Below, piece after piece: positions 33,656 to 42,472 of a DNA stretch of 64,000 nucleotides; the stretch's first letter is position 1; each line of letters opens with the position of its first letter. The stretch spans positions 372,001 to 436,000 of the forward strand of contig NZ_JBGJZM010000002.1 in the NCBI RefSeq assembly GCF_042610425.1. Reading direction: 5' to 3'. Below the pieces are notes generated by a model. It did not search any database and was not told where the DNA came from. It saw only the letters and a program-made list of their open reading frames with translations. The position numbers and the translations under genes were made by a program. Source of the stretch: Ectobacillus sp042610425. GTDB lineage: Bacteria; Bacillota; Bacilli; Bacillales; Bacillaceae_G.

Positions 33656-34846
33656 ATGGGTTTTTTCTTCCTCTTCCTTACCTTAGTCTTATGGGCATAC
33701 TTCGATTTTTGGTTAGGAAGACGAATGCATGTACGAGGGTTGCAACGCCGTACTATGCCGCTACGACAAAGTGATTTTCAAACATTTACAGACGGATCCC
33801 TGCTGTATAAGCAGCTATTTCATGACATAAAACAAGCAACGCATCACATCCATATCTTGTTCTTTATCGTAAAAAATGACGAAATCAGCTCCTCCTTTCT
33901 ACAGTTACTTCAACAAAAGGCAGAACAGGGAGTCGAGGTTCGACTATTGCTAGACAGAATTGGAAGCAATCGCCTATCTAGCAATAGCATTCGTCATATG
34001 AGGGAAAGTGGTGTTCATTTTTCCTTTTGCCATCTCATTAAGCCCCCCTTTTTGTTTTATTCCATGAATGAACGCAATCATCGTAAGCTAGCCATTCTGG
34101 ATGGCAAAATTGGCTATATAGGTGGTTTTAATATTGGAGAAGAATACTTAGGACATGACCGAAATTTAGGGAAGTGGCGTGATTATCATCTACGTTTAGT
34201 AGGGGAAGGTGTATGTGATTTACAAGAACAATTTCTCCACGATTGGCGCGATGAGACAAAGGAAAATCTTATTCAGAACAAAACTTACTATCCTGAAATA
34301 AAAAAAGGAAACATTTGTCATCGTTTCATTCCAACTGACGGAGCCTTTTTACAAACAACCTTTCTCGAACTAATTGAGCAAGCAAAGCACGAAATTTTCA
34401 TTGGGACACCTTACTTTATACCAGGTACGAAATTGCAGAAATCCTTGCTTCTCGCAGCAAAGCGCGGCGTGCACATTACTATTCTCGTACCAGAAAAGGC
34501 AGATCATCCTTTCGTTCGTGAGGCACGTCTTCGTTATTTACGGGGACTTCATCATGCGGGATGTAAATTGTATCAATATACAAACGGTTTCTATCACGCC
34601 AAAATCGTGCTTATCGATCATTCTATCTGTGACATTGGCACGGCAAATTTTGACCTACGAAGCTTATTCTTAAATCATGAGATGAACTGTCTCATTTATG
34701 ACCCTGCTTTTATCACTTCTATTAAAGAAAAATGCAAACAGGATTTACAGCATTCTCGGCTTATTTCTGAAAAAGACTTACACTCATTACCCTTTCATTT
34801 AAAATGGAAAGAATGGATTGCCACACTTATTTCTCCCTTTCTTTAA
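33656..34846 (+). CDS. Cardiolipin synthase-like phospholipase D protein (YwjE/ClsB type)
   Basis: A 396-aa membrane-anchored enzyme that transfers phosphatidyl groups to make cardiolipin. One N-terminal hydrophobic segment (about 2-20) is followed by two PLD domains with HKD motifs: HRKLAILDGKIGYIGGFNIG and HAKIVLIDHSICDIGTANFD. It starts at 33656 with GGGAGGG 8-9 nt upstream. Divergent from fadF, as ywjE is from ywjF in Bacillus subtilis. No clear terminator follows. Confidence 0.9.
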   Translation: MGFFFLFLTLVLWAYFDFWLGRRMHVRGLQRRTMPLRQSDFQTFTDGSLLYKQLFHDIKQATHHIHILFFIVKNDEISSSFLQLLQQKAEQGVEVRLLLDRIGSNRLSSNSIRHMRESGVHFSFCHLIKPPFLFYSMNERNHRKLAILDGKIGYIGGFNIGEEYLGHDRNLGKWRDYHLRLVGEGVCDLQEQFLHDWRDETKENLIQNKTYYPEIKKGNICHRFIPTDGAFLQTTFLELIEQAKHEIFIGTPYFIPGTKLQKSLLLAAKRGVHITILVPEKADHPFVREARLRYLRGLHHAGCKLYQYTNGFYHAKIVLIDHSICDIGTANFDLRSLFLNHEMNCLIYDPAFITSIKEKCKQDLQHSRLISEKDLHSLPFHLKWKEWIATLISPFL

Positions 34847-35020
34847 AGAAGAAAATATGATTTTTTGAGAATAAATAGTGGTTACATTCCATTAATCACT
34901 AATTTTATACATCTAAATTTCACTATACTTAAACCAAATATAATATTCTTTTAACGTTATATTTACTTTTCTATAATATTATTTATGAGTATAGGCCTTA
35001 TTGAAGAAGGGGAGACTTCT

Positions 35021-37735
35021 ATGTCTTTGGCAAATAAATATATACTCGTACTTGCTGGATTTTTTTGCAGCATTTTTCTCATGCATGTAATATTTTATTC
35101 AAATTATAATGCTCGTTCCGTGGTAACCTTTCTTTTCTTGCAAGTTGCTTCTATCGTTGCCGGTGTTTGGCTTTTTCAAGCCTTTAGAAAAGGCAAAAAA
35201 GATCATCTATTTTGGCTACTGCTATTGCTTGCAACCCTATCGTTTTACGTAAGTGAAGGATTGGCACTTCCTTCGTTATTATTTGCTCATAAAGAAATGT
35301 ATTTTAGCCATCATTTATTTCCTTTTTTTATCTTTCCATACTTTCTTTATTTTCTAGCATTTGCAAGCAAGATTGTTAAAAAAAACAGACTGATCTTCGT
35401 CCTGCAATTTCTATTTGATGCAGTATTCATTATTATCGTAAGCTTTTATTTGATTTCATCTTGGATTTTAGATACTATCAAGCAACCCACTCTACAAATG
35501 AATGCTACCATGATAAGTCTTTATTTTATCTCTCTTTCTATGGCACTGTACGGAAGTTTTAGTGTATATCGTTATTCCAAGGAGCTTCCCTTACTATCCA
35601 GAAAGTTGCTAGTTGTAGGATTCGCAGCGCCACTCTTGTTTGATTACTTCTATTTTTATGAATATCTTCAAAACATAATAATTGGACCTGAGATTGGTGT
35701 AATAATTCACGTTTTCTCGGTTTTATGCATCGGGATTGTCGGTTCCATGTTTACAGAAGGCGGGTATGTTTCAGAACATACTTCTACTGACGAGCTACCA
35801 GATAATAAAATTGATTATGTAAGACTGTATTTGCCGTATGTTTCTATTTTCATAGTTTTTGATTTGGTATACCAAGACATATCAAATGAAAAAAACCTTC
35901 TTCCTGGGTTAGGATTAGCCATCATTTTGCTAATGATTCGACAATTTCTTCTCTGGCAGGATAACAAAAAACTGTTGCAAACCTATTACCGATTAAATGA
36001 GAAATTGGAAGAAAAGGTGGATGAAGGCATTCATGTTTTAGCGAAGCAGGAACAGCAATATCGCTCCCTATTTGAAGATCATCCCGACGCTGTATTTTCA
36101 TTAGATGTGAGCGGGAATTTCCAAATGGCAAATAAATCGTGCATGATGTTACTTGGACACAATCAAAAGCAATTACAAGGACAATCCTTCTTAAATTTCA
36201 TTATAGAAGACGATCAATATATAACGCGTGATCATATGCGTCAGGCAAAAAAAGGGCTGCTGCAGACGTTCGAAGCCCGAGCAATTCGATCAGAAAATTT
36301 GTATTCCTTTCTACACATCACTCTCATTCCAACAGTTGTTGGAGATCGAACAATCGGAATGTACGGCATAGCAAAAGATACAACTGAATTAAAACAAAAC
36401 CAACGCCAAATCGAACATATGGCATTTCATGATGCCTTAACTGGACTCGCCAATCGAAGAAGGTTTGCAGAGTGTCTCGATGATTCGCTCATCACGGCAA
36501 ACAAACGGGAAACAATGGCTGCTGTTCTTTTCATTGATTTAGACCGATTTAAGAAAATTAACGATCGTCTTGGGCATGATATAGGGGATTTATTACTTGT
36601 CGAAGTAGGAAAAAGATTACAAACATCCTTACGTTCCAAGGATGTTGTGGCAAGACAGGGCGGAGATGAATTTACTGTTCTTCTAACCGATGTATTCTCA
36701 AAGAAAACCGTCGTTCATGTAGCAGAGCGAATTCTTGATGCGCTAAACGAACCTTTTCATATTCGCGATCATGAACTAAAAATTACGCCTAGTATGGGAA
36801 TTGCGCTTTACCCTTCCCACGGGACGAATGTAACGAAGCTGATGAAGCACGCAGATATTGCCATGTACCGTTCGAAATCAAGCGGGAAAAATAAATTTAT
36901 GTTTTACTCTTCTGAAATGAGCGACGTCGAAGATGAACGGCACTTCTTAGAAGGAGAGCTTAACAAAGCATTGCAGGAACATGCGCTGATTCTTCACTAT
37001 CAGCCACAAGTAGATGTCAAATCGAATCAGATTATCGGATTTGAGGCACTACTTCGTTGGAACCATCCAAAATTCGGTATGGTTTCCCCTGCTCGTTTTA
37101 TTCCATTGGCAGAGGAAACAGGACTCATTGTACCAATTGGCGAATGGGTGCTGCAAACAGCTTGCAAACAGGCAAAACTATGGCACGAACATGGATATAA
37201 ACTAAAAGTTGGTGTCAATCTTTCACCCATGCAATTTAAACAACCAAATCTCGTCCAGCTCGTAGCAAAAACGCTACAAGAAACAAAACTGCCACCTGAG
37301 TATTTAGATTTAGAAATTACAGAAGGCGTGGCCATGAATAAAGAAGAACAGGTCATACGTAAGCTACAAAGCTTTCATGAAATCGGAGTAAAAATCTCCA
37401 TTGATGACTTTGGAACCGGCTACTCGTCCTTGTCCTACTTAACAAAATATCCAATTCATACATTAAAAATCGCGCGTGAGTTCATTCGAGAAATCGAAAA
37501 CAATCCACAAGAAGCAGCCATTGTATCAACCATCATCACCATGGCAAAAAACTTGCGCCTCACCGTCATCGCAGAAGGCGTCGAAAACGACTCACAGTGG
37601 TCATTTCTTGATAAAGAAAAATGCGATCAAATTCAAGGATTTATTGTCAGCAAGCCTATAGCCTCAGATTACGTATGGAAATTGCTAGAAGCAAGGAATG
37701 GCAATTTATCAATTAGCGGCAAAGCATTTGCTTAA
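35021..37735 (+). CDS. Membrane-bound GGDEF-EAL cyclic-di-GMP signalling protein with PAS domain
   Basis: A 904-aa protein. About residues 5-320 hold eight or nine membrane helices of an unrecognised sensor type; a PAS domain follows (about 350-465, SLFEDHPDAVFSLDVSGNF). The GGDEF domain has an intact active site (RQGGDEF, about 545-551) with an RSKD inhibitory site five residues before it. The EAL domain keeps EALLRW (about 675), NLSP, EITEG, DDFGTGYSS, AEGVE and QGF. Both synthesis and hydrolysis of c-di-GMP look possible, so the net activity cannot be called. Start at 35021 has AAGGGGAG upstream. Likely roles are motility/biofilm switching. Confidence 0.92.
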   Translation: MSLANKYILVLAGFFCSIFLMHVIFYSNYNARSVVTFLFLQVASIVAGVWLFQAFRKGKKDHLFWLLLLLATLSFYVSEGLALPSLLFAHKEMYFSHHLFPFFIFPYFLYFLAFASKIVKKNRLIFVLQFLFDAVFIIIVSFYLISSWILDTIKQPTLQMNATMISLYFISLSMALYGSFSVYRYSKELPLLSRKLLVVGFAAPLLFDYFYFYEYLQNIIIGPEIGVIIHVFSVLCIGIVGSMFTEGGYVSEHTSTDELPDNKIDYVRLYLPYVSIFIVFDLVYQDISNEKNLLPGLGLAIILLMIRQFLLWQDNKKLLQTYYRLNEKLEEKVDEGIHVLAKQEQQYRSLFEDHPDAVFSLDVSGNFQMANKSCMMLLGHNQKQLQGQSFLNFIIEDDQYITRDHMRQAKKGLLQTFEARAIRSENLYSFLHITLIPTVVGDRTIGMYGIAKDTTELKQNQRQIEHMAFHDALTGLANRRRFAECLDDSLITANKRETMAAVLFIDLDRFKKINDRLGHDIGDLLLVEVGKRLQTSLRSKDVVARQGGDEFTVLLTDVFSKKTVVHVAERILDALNEPFHIRDHELKITPSMGIALYPSHGTNVTKLMKHADIAMYRSKSSGKNKFMFYSSEMSDVEDERHFLEGELNKALQEHALILHYQPQVDVKSNQIIGFEALLRWNHPKFGMVSPARFIPLAEETGLIVPIGEWVLQTACKQAKLWHEHGYKLKVGVNLSPMQFKQPNLVQLVAKTLQETKLPPEYLDLEITEGVAMNKEEQVIRKLQSFHEIGVKISIDDFGTGYSSLSYLTKYPIHTLKIAREFIREIENNPQEAAIVSTIITMAKNLRLTVIAEGVENDSQWSFLDKEKCDQIQGFIVSKPIASDYVWKLLEARNGNLSISGKAFA

Positions 37736-37742
37736 TAAAAGT

Positions 37743-37774
37743 GAGCGGATCATCCTTTTTCATGGTGATTCGCT
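37743..37774. terminator. Bidirectional terminator after the GGDEF-EAL gene
   Basis: GAGCGGATCATC pairs with GGTGATTCGCTC (two G-T pairs), followed by a T-run on the plus strand; it fills the 53-bp convergent gap to the response regulator gene. Confidence 0.8.
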
Positions 37775-37788
37775 CTTTTTTTGAACCA

Positions 37789-38391
37789 CTACATCCAGCC
37801 CTTTTCCTCCGCCCTGGCAATCGCCTCGATGCGATTGCGCACCTGAAGCTTGTTCAAGATGTCCGACATATAATTGCGCACTGTGCCTGGTGACAGATGC
37901 AATTTTTTTGCGATTTCCTCTGTCGTATAGCCTTCCCTTGCATGCATGAGCAATTCCTTATCTCGGTCCGTGAGAGGATTTTCCTCCTGCCACAGACCAA
38001 ACATTAAATCGGGAGAAATTTCCCGCTTTCCTTTCATCACATTGCGAATGCAATTGGCTAGATCCTCAATCGGACTATCCTTTAGCAAATAGCCATCTAC
38101 CCCCGCCTTCATCGCACGTTCAAAGTAACCCGGTCTTGCAAAAGTCGTCAGAATGATTGTCTTGCAAGAGAAGGCTTCCTTTTTCATCGTTTCAACAACA
38201 TCTAATCCGCTAAAAATCGGCATTTCAATATCCAGAATACATACATCCGGCTGCAGGGCTCGCATCCTATCCATCGCTTCTTCCCCATTTGCGGCCTGCC
38301 CGATGATCTGCAAATCATCCTCCAAATCCAACAACGCCCCAAGTGCGCCCCTTAGCATTCGTTGGTCCTCTGCAATCATAATCGTAATCAT
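37789..38391 (-). CDS. NarL/LuxR-family response regulator (YvfU/DesR-like)
   Basis: A 200-aa response regulator. The receiver domain has AEDQ and the phosphoacceptor Asp54 in CILDIEMP, Thr in LTTFARPGY and Lys in LLKDS; the C-terminal LuxR helix-turn-helix spans about 137-195 (LTDRDKELLMHAREGYTTEE, then IAKKLHLSPGTVRNYMSDIL). It starts at ATG 38391, overlapping the kinase stop by 4 bp, so the two are translationally coupled. It probably regulates the ABC exporter genes in the same operon. Confidence 0.92.
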   Translation of the reverse strand: MITIMIAEDQRMLRGALGALLDLEDDLQIIGQAANGEEAMDRMRALQPDVCILDIEMPIFSGLDVVETMKKEAFSCKTIILTTFARPGYFERAMKAGVDGYLLKDSPIEDLANCIRNVMKGKREISPDLMFGLWQEENPLTDRDKELLMHAREGYTTEEIAKKLHLSPGTVRNYMSDILNKLQVRNRIEAIARAEEKGWM

Positions 38392-39506
38392 ATTCGATTC
38401 CTTTCCTTTCCGCGAATGACAAGTGGAACCGAGCAAATCAGACATGTTCCGGTTTCCCCTGTAGAACAAGTCAGCGTCCCATCTAGAAAGCTAAGTCGCT
38501 CCTGCATCCCTTTCATCCCATTGCCTGCTCCGTCGTTCTCCTGAATCCCAATCCCGTTGTCGTTAACCGTAAGTAGAATTTGACTCTTCTCCTGTTCGAT
38601 TTTTATCTCGCATCTGGACGCCTTGCTATGCTTCACAACGTTAGTTACAGCCTCACGCAAGCACATGCTTATCGTATTTTGCAATAGCGAAGGAAGCTGT
38701 TGCTCCCCTTCCTCTTCATACGTACATGTAATCCCTGCCGCCTGCAAGATTCCCTTTGCCTGAGCCATCTCCTCCTGAATCGAACTACTGCGCATATCCG
38801 CAATAAGTTGGCGCACTTGTTTAAGGGCAGTGCGCGAAATCATTTGAATTTCCCTTGCCTCCTGCTTGGCACGGTCTGGATCACTTGCTGCGACTCGTTC
38901 AACGAGCTGGCTCTTTAACGTAAGCAGTGATAGCGTATGACCGAGCGTATCATGAAGATCCCTCGCAATTCGCTGCCGCTCCTCGCGTTTCACAAGCTCG
39001 TTAATTTGTACGTTTGCCGCATGTAGTTCATTTTCAAGCTGCCGACGCTTCACCTGCATGCGCATCCCGAAAGGAAACACCATCATTAACACAATAAAGG
39101 GAAGCATATAATAAATATCTTGATTAACCCATGTATCCAGTGTAAAGAAAAACGGCGTAATTACAGCTATGACAAAAATAGCATATAGCTGTAAATAGCG
39201 TGTTTTCGTGCGAGCGTAACTTATAAAAGAAGCAGCATAAAAATTCATAAACAAATAATTAATATTGTAAAAGGTGGAATAGATAAAGATAATCCCAATG
39301 TGTAACAATAGCCAGATTTCAAAGGTTTTCGTCGTTGCATACGCTTGTCGATATGACACAACAAAAATTGCCAGCAACAAATAGCCGACAATTCTTTTTA
39401 CATCCGTTTCAAGCATTAAATATCGAATCGGAAACACGAGATAGATAAGCCATATATACGGAAAATATCCATACTTCTCCGGGAACAATCTGAACTTTTC
39501 TCCCAA
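38388..39506 (-). CDS. Sensor histidine kinase (HisKA_3, DesK/YvfT-like)
   Basis: A 372-aa membrane kinase. Five or six hydrophobic helices occupy about 15-150, a coiled-coil linker follows, then the phosphoacceptor His185 in ARDLHDTLGHTLS and an HATPase_c domain with N-box REAVTNVVKHS, NDNGIG and GNGMKGMQERL. There is no large extracellular loop, so it likely senses the membrane itself. It abuts the permease gene directly. Confidence 0.9.
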   Translation of the reverse strand: MGEKFRLFPEKYGYFPYIWLIYLVFPIRYLMLETDVKRIVGYLLLAIFVVSYRQAYATTKTFEIWLLLHIGIIFIYSTFYNINYLFMNFYAASFISYARTKTRYLQLYAIFVIAVITPFFFTLDTWVNQDIYYMLPFIVLMMVFPFGMRMQVKRRQLENELHAANVQINELVKREERQRIARDLHDTLGHTLSLLTLKSQLVERVAASDPDRAKQEAREIQMISRTALKQVRQLIADMRSSSIQEEMAQAKGILQAAGITCTYEEEGEQQLPSLLQNTISMCLREAVTNVVKHSKASRCEIKIEQEKSQILLTVNDNGIGIQENDGAGNGMKGMQERLSFLDGTLTCSTGETGTCLICSVPLVIRGKERNRI

Positions 39507-40241
39507 TTACACCGCTTCCTGTCTTTTTCTTATATAGATGGATAATACGACGAATACAACGAGATATCCTGCCAACAGAGCAGCGTTACCTAGATCTGGT
39601 GCCTTTCCGTCTACGATATTCCAAGCACCATTGCCAAATGAGTATGTCGGCAGAATCTTCCCAATTGTTTGCAGCGTAGTTGGGAAAATTTCAAGCGGTA
39701 TCCATAATCCGCCGAGCATAGAGATGCTTAAATACAAAATATTTGCTACCGCAGATGCAGTGTCAATTTTCTTCATCGTCCCAATAACCGTCCCGAGAGC
39801 TAAAAATGGCATGGCACCGATTAAAATCCAGAAAAAGCTTGAAACCCATTGCCACATGCTCAGTTGAATGTGATTAATCAAAAACCCAGCTACAAACACA
39901 ACAATAATACAAAGGGCATTCACAAGCGACTGTGCAATCATTTTTGCTGCCACGTACACCCCATTTGGGAGCGGCGTAATTCGCATAAGACGAGACCAGC
40001 CTTGTGAATTTTCCTGAACGAGCCGAAGCCCGAGCGTATTGATAGCCGTTCCGATGACACTAAAGGCAGCCATCGATACGAGATAATGCTCCTTCCAGGT
40101 TGCATCCGCATTTCCCCCTGTCACCATATTCGTAAAAAGGTAATAAAATAAAATCGGCATCACGAGGGAAGCAAAGATAAATCTTCTATTCCGAAACGTT
40201 CTCATTACCTCCACTTTACATTGCATCATCATCGCATTCAT
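39507..40241 (-). CDS. ABC-2 type transporter permease (YvfS-like)
   Basis: A 244-aa permease with about six membrane helices of the ABC2_membrane family, including the characteristic SMLGGLWIPLEIFP segment. It pairs with the adjacent ATPase to export an unknown substrate, possibly a lipid, peptide or drug. Its ATG overlaps the ATPase stop by 4 bp (ATGA) and GGAGGAGG precedes it. Confidence 0.9.
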   Translation of the reverse strand: MNAMMMQCKVEVMRTFRNRRFIFASLVMPILFYYLFTNMVTGGNADATWKEHYLVSMAAFSVIGTAINTLGLRLVQENSQGWSRLMRITPLPNGVYVAAKMIAQSLVNALCIIVVFVAGFLINHIQLSMWQWVSSFFWILIGAMPFLALGTVIGTMKKIDTASAVANILYLSISMLGGLWIPLEIFPTTLQTIGKILPTYSFGNGAWNIVDGKAPDLGNAALLAGYLVVFVVLSIYIRKRQEAV

Positions 40242-41134
40242 ATAACCTCCTCCTTTGTTTGTTCCACAATTTGCTCAAACGCCTCATCTAATTTACCGCG
40301 CTCTACATCGATATCGTAAATATTTAATTTTCGTTCAAATATGGCCCTCAGTACCGCATCCGTATCGTTCGTCACGAAAGAAATGCGCGTTCCTTTCACT
40401 ACTACATCAGACACATGTGGAATCGATGCAAGCAAGGAAACCGGAATGGGCTCTTTCATCGATGCAGTCACAGACTTCTTCGTAATTCTCGCCTTCATTT
40501 CTTCAGGGGTACCATCCGCAACAATGCTTCCGTTTGTAAATAATATAATGCGATCTGCCAATTGGTCCGCTTCCTCCAAATAGTGCGTCGTTAAAATAAT
40601 TGTCTTTCCTTCTTTCGCCAACTGACGAATTTCATCCCAAAAATGCTTTCTCGACGTAATATCCATCCCTACCGTGGGTTCATCTAAGAAGAGAATATCC
40701 GGATTTCCAGTAAGAGCAAGCGCAAAGCCGAGGCGGCGTTTTCGCCCGTCCGACAAGCTATCTGCCATTTTCTTCTCCTCTGCTTCTAAATCGGCAAGAC
40801 GCAGCAGCTCATCCTTTAGAAGGGGCGCTTCATAATAGCTACGGAACAGTTCAATTGTTTCTCCTACCGTTACTCCATCCATATGACTGACCTCCTGCAG
40901 CATCGCTCCAAGCTGCTGGCGAACAGCCTTTGGATTTTTACCAAACATCTCAACCATTCCTTCTGTGGGCGTAAGTAGACCAAGCAACAGCGAGATCATC
41001 GTCGTCTTCCCTGCACCGTTCGGACCCAAAATTGCAGTTACTGTTCCTTTTTCAATCGAAAACGAAACATTCTGCACGGCAACTTTATCCTTAAACCGCT
41101 TTGTAATCTGCTTCACTTCAATTATCTTTTCCAT
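40238..41134 (-). CDS. ABC transporter ATP-binding protein (YvfR-like)
   Basis: A 298-aa ATPase: Walker A GPNGAGKTT (about 38-46), Q-loop near MLQEVSHMDG, signature LSDGRKRR in place of the usual LSGGQ, Walker B ILFLDEPTVGMD and the H-loop LTTHYLEEAD. A C-terminal region of about 80 residues is typical of exporter ATPases linked to ABC-2 permeases. First gene of a four-gene unit ATPase-permease-kinase-regulator, the order of yvfRSTU in Bacillus subtilis. Confidence 0.93.
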   Translation of the reverse strand: MEKIIEVKQITKRFKDKVAVQNVSFSIEKGTVTAILGPNGAGKTTMISLLLGLLTPTEGMVEMFGKNPKAVRQQLGAMLQEVSHMDGVTVGETIELFRSYYEAPLLKDELLRLADLEAEEKKMADSLSDGRKRRLGFALALTGNPDILFLDEPTVGMDITSRKHFWDEIRQLAKEGKTIILTTHYLEEADQLADRIILFTNGSIVADGTPEEMKARITKKSVTASMKEPIPVSLLASIPHVSDVVVKGTRISFVTNDTDAVLRAIFERKLNIYDIDVERGKLDEAFEQIVEQTKEEVI

Positions 41135-41211
41135 GTTCCACCTCCAGGTTATAGTTCCATTCTATGATGGATACATTTTCCATAACAGTAAGGAATGTCA
41201 CCGGATTAAGA

Positions 41212-41223
41212 TGACAATAGTCA
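41212..41223. promoter_or_regulatory. Candidate operator upstream of the ABC exporter operon
   Basis: A perfect inverted repeat TGACAATAGTCA, with further partial copies (ATGTCAC) nearby on the same side, lies 78 bp before the ATPase gene in the 161-bp divergent gap with map. The spacing and TCATGAC-like flanks recall DesR/NarL-family sites; its use by the operon's own regulator is inference. Confidence 0.35.
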
Positions 41224-41295
41224 TGATTTTTTTTGAAGTAAATGAGGAAAAGTGTTACTATCATTTGAGGATACCTACGAGAAGGAAGTGTCAAA

Positions 41296-42039
41296 ATGAT
41301 TATTCAAAATGAAAAGGATTTAGAAGGATTACGAAAAATCGGACGGATCGTGGCATTAGCACGCGAAGAAATGAAAAAGCAAGCAAAGCCCGGTATGACA
41401 ACAAAAGAGCTTGACTTGATTGGAAAAAGCGTACTCGATGAGCACGGCGCCATCTCTGCACCGATGCAAGAGTATGATTTTCCTGGCGTAACCTGCATTA
41501 GCGTAAACGAAGAAGTCGCGCACGGGATGCCAGGAGACCGCGTCTTACAAGAAGGCGATATCGTAAATGTCGACGTATCCGCAGCACTTGACGGATACTA
41601 TGCAGATACGGGTATTTCGTTCGTTCTCGGCCACGATGAACTGAAGGAAAAGCTATGTCAAGCAGCTGTAGATGCATTTTGGGCTGGCATCAAAAAAGCG
41701 AGAGCTGGCGCTAGACAAAATCAAATCGGGCGTGCAGTTATGAACTCTGCAAGAAAGAAAGGTCTTACTATTATTGAGAACCTAACAGGTCACGGTATCG
41801 GTCAAAGCCTTCATGAAGCACCTGAAAATGTCCTCAATTATTTTGACCCATTAGATAACAAGCTATTGAAAGACGGCCTCGTCCTTGCCGTTGAACCATT
41901 CGTTGCAAACGGTGCAACGTACATCGTGGAATCAGGGGATGGCTGGACGTTCGTCACACCGGACCGAAGCCCAGTTGCACAATGTGAACATACAATTGTC
42001 GTAACAAGAGGCGAACCGATCGTATTAACGGAGTTGTAA
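41296..42039 (+). CDS. map: Methionine aminopeptidase type I
   Basis: Removes the N-terminal methionine from new proteins. The 247-aa protein has all five metal ligands in context: VDVSAALDGYYADTG (two Asp), the His in GHGIGQSLHEAP, AVEPFV (Glu) and QCEHTIVV (Glu), plus the substrate His in EVAHGMPG. It is the shorter, ribosome-independent second copy type (MapB/YflG-like, about 249 aa), not the one in the ribosomal protein cluster. GGAAG ribosome site 8-9 nt upstream. Confidence 0.95.
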   Translation: MIIQNEKDLEGLRKIGRIVALAREEMKKQAKPGMTTKELDLIGKSVLDEHGAISAPMQEYDFPGVTCISVNEEVAHGMPGDRVLQEGDIVNVDVSAALDGYYADTGISFVLGHDELKEKLCQAAVDAFWAGIKKARAGARQNQIGRAVMNSARKKGLTIIENLTGHGIGQSLHEAPENVLNYFDPLDNKLLKDGLVLAVEPFVANGATYIVESGDGWTFVTPDRSPVAQCEHTIVVTRGEPIVLTEL

Positions 42040-42047
42040 GTAGAAGA

Positions 42048-42079
42048 AAAACGAATCCTTTGCGGGTTCGTTTTTTTTC
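42048..42079 (+). terminator. Terminator downstream of map
   Basis: AACGAATCC / GGGTTCGTT hairpin followed by a T-run, 12 bp beyond the map stop. Confidence 0.9.
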
Positions 42080-42091
42080 TATCTTGTCGGA

Positions 42092-42257
42092 CCGCCGTTA
42101 TTCTTCTTCTTTCCGCCGTTAAACCTTGGGGCACCGCCTTTATTTTCTTCTTTCTCTTCTCTTTTTTTCTTCTATCCTGGCGATCCGCCGTTAAATGATC
42201 GGTTCCCGCCGCTATTCTTCTTCCTTCCGCCGTTAAACCTTAGGGTACCGCCTTTAT
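42092..42257. repeat. 21-bp-phased CCGCC repeat array between map and argS
   Basis: The motif CCGCC(G/T)TTA recurs at 42092, 42113 and 42134, each 21 bp apart, then after 51 bp at 42185, 42206, 42227 and 42248. The 52-bp stretches 42092-42143 and 42206-42257 are near-identical and exactly 114 bp apart. The 51-bp gap is pyrimidine-rich (TTTATTTTC ... CTTCTATCC). The sequence from 42258 to 42420 continues with CCGCTC / CGATCGC-type words but no clear lattice. It lies in a convergent gap between two terminators. Confidence 0.85.
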
Positions 42258-42422
42258 CCGATTACTTCTTCTATCTTTCCGCTCGTAGTTGCCCCTTTTC
42301 CGATCGCTTCTTCTATTTTTTCGATCGCATCCTCGGGTTTTCCACTCACATTTGCTTCTGATCCGCTCAGAAGGTTGCTTTCCCCTGGGGTTCCGCTCGC
42401 ATCCCCCTCTACCGATTCCATA

Positions 42423-42461
42423 AAAAAAGCTTCGTTTCCCCTTGGAAAACGAAGCTTTTTC
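42423..42461 (-). terminator. Terminator downstream of argS
   Basis: AAAAAGCTTCGTTT / AAACGAAGCTTTTT with a short loop and A/T runs on both sides, 12 bp beyond the argS stop. Confidence 0.93.
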
Positions 42462-42472
42462 TCAAAATACGA

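Noticed and set aside
40238..41134. LiaFSR or BceRS antibiotic-sensing system
   Set aside because: No LiaF-type gene is present and the permease is a small ABC-2 type, not the large BceB type; the gene order fits yvfRSTU better.
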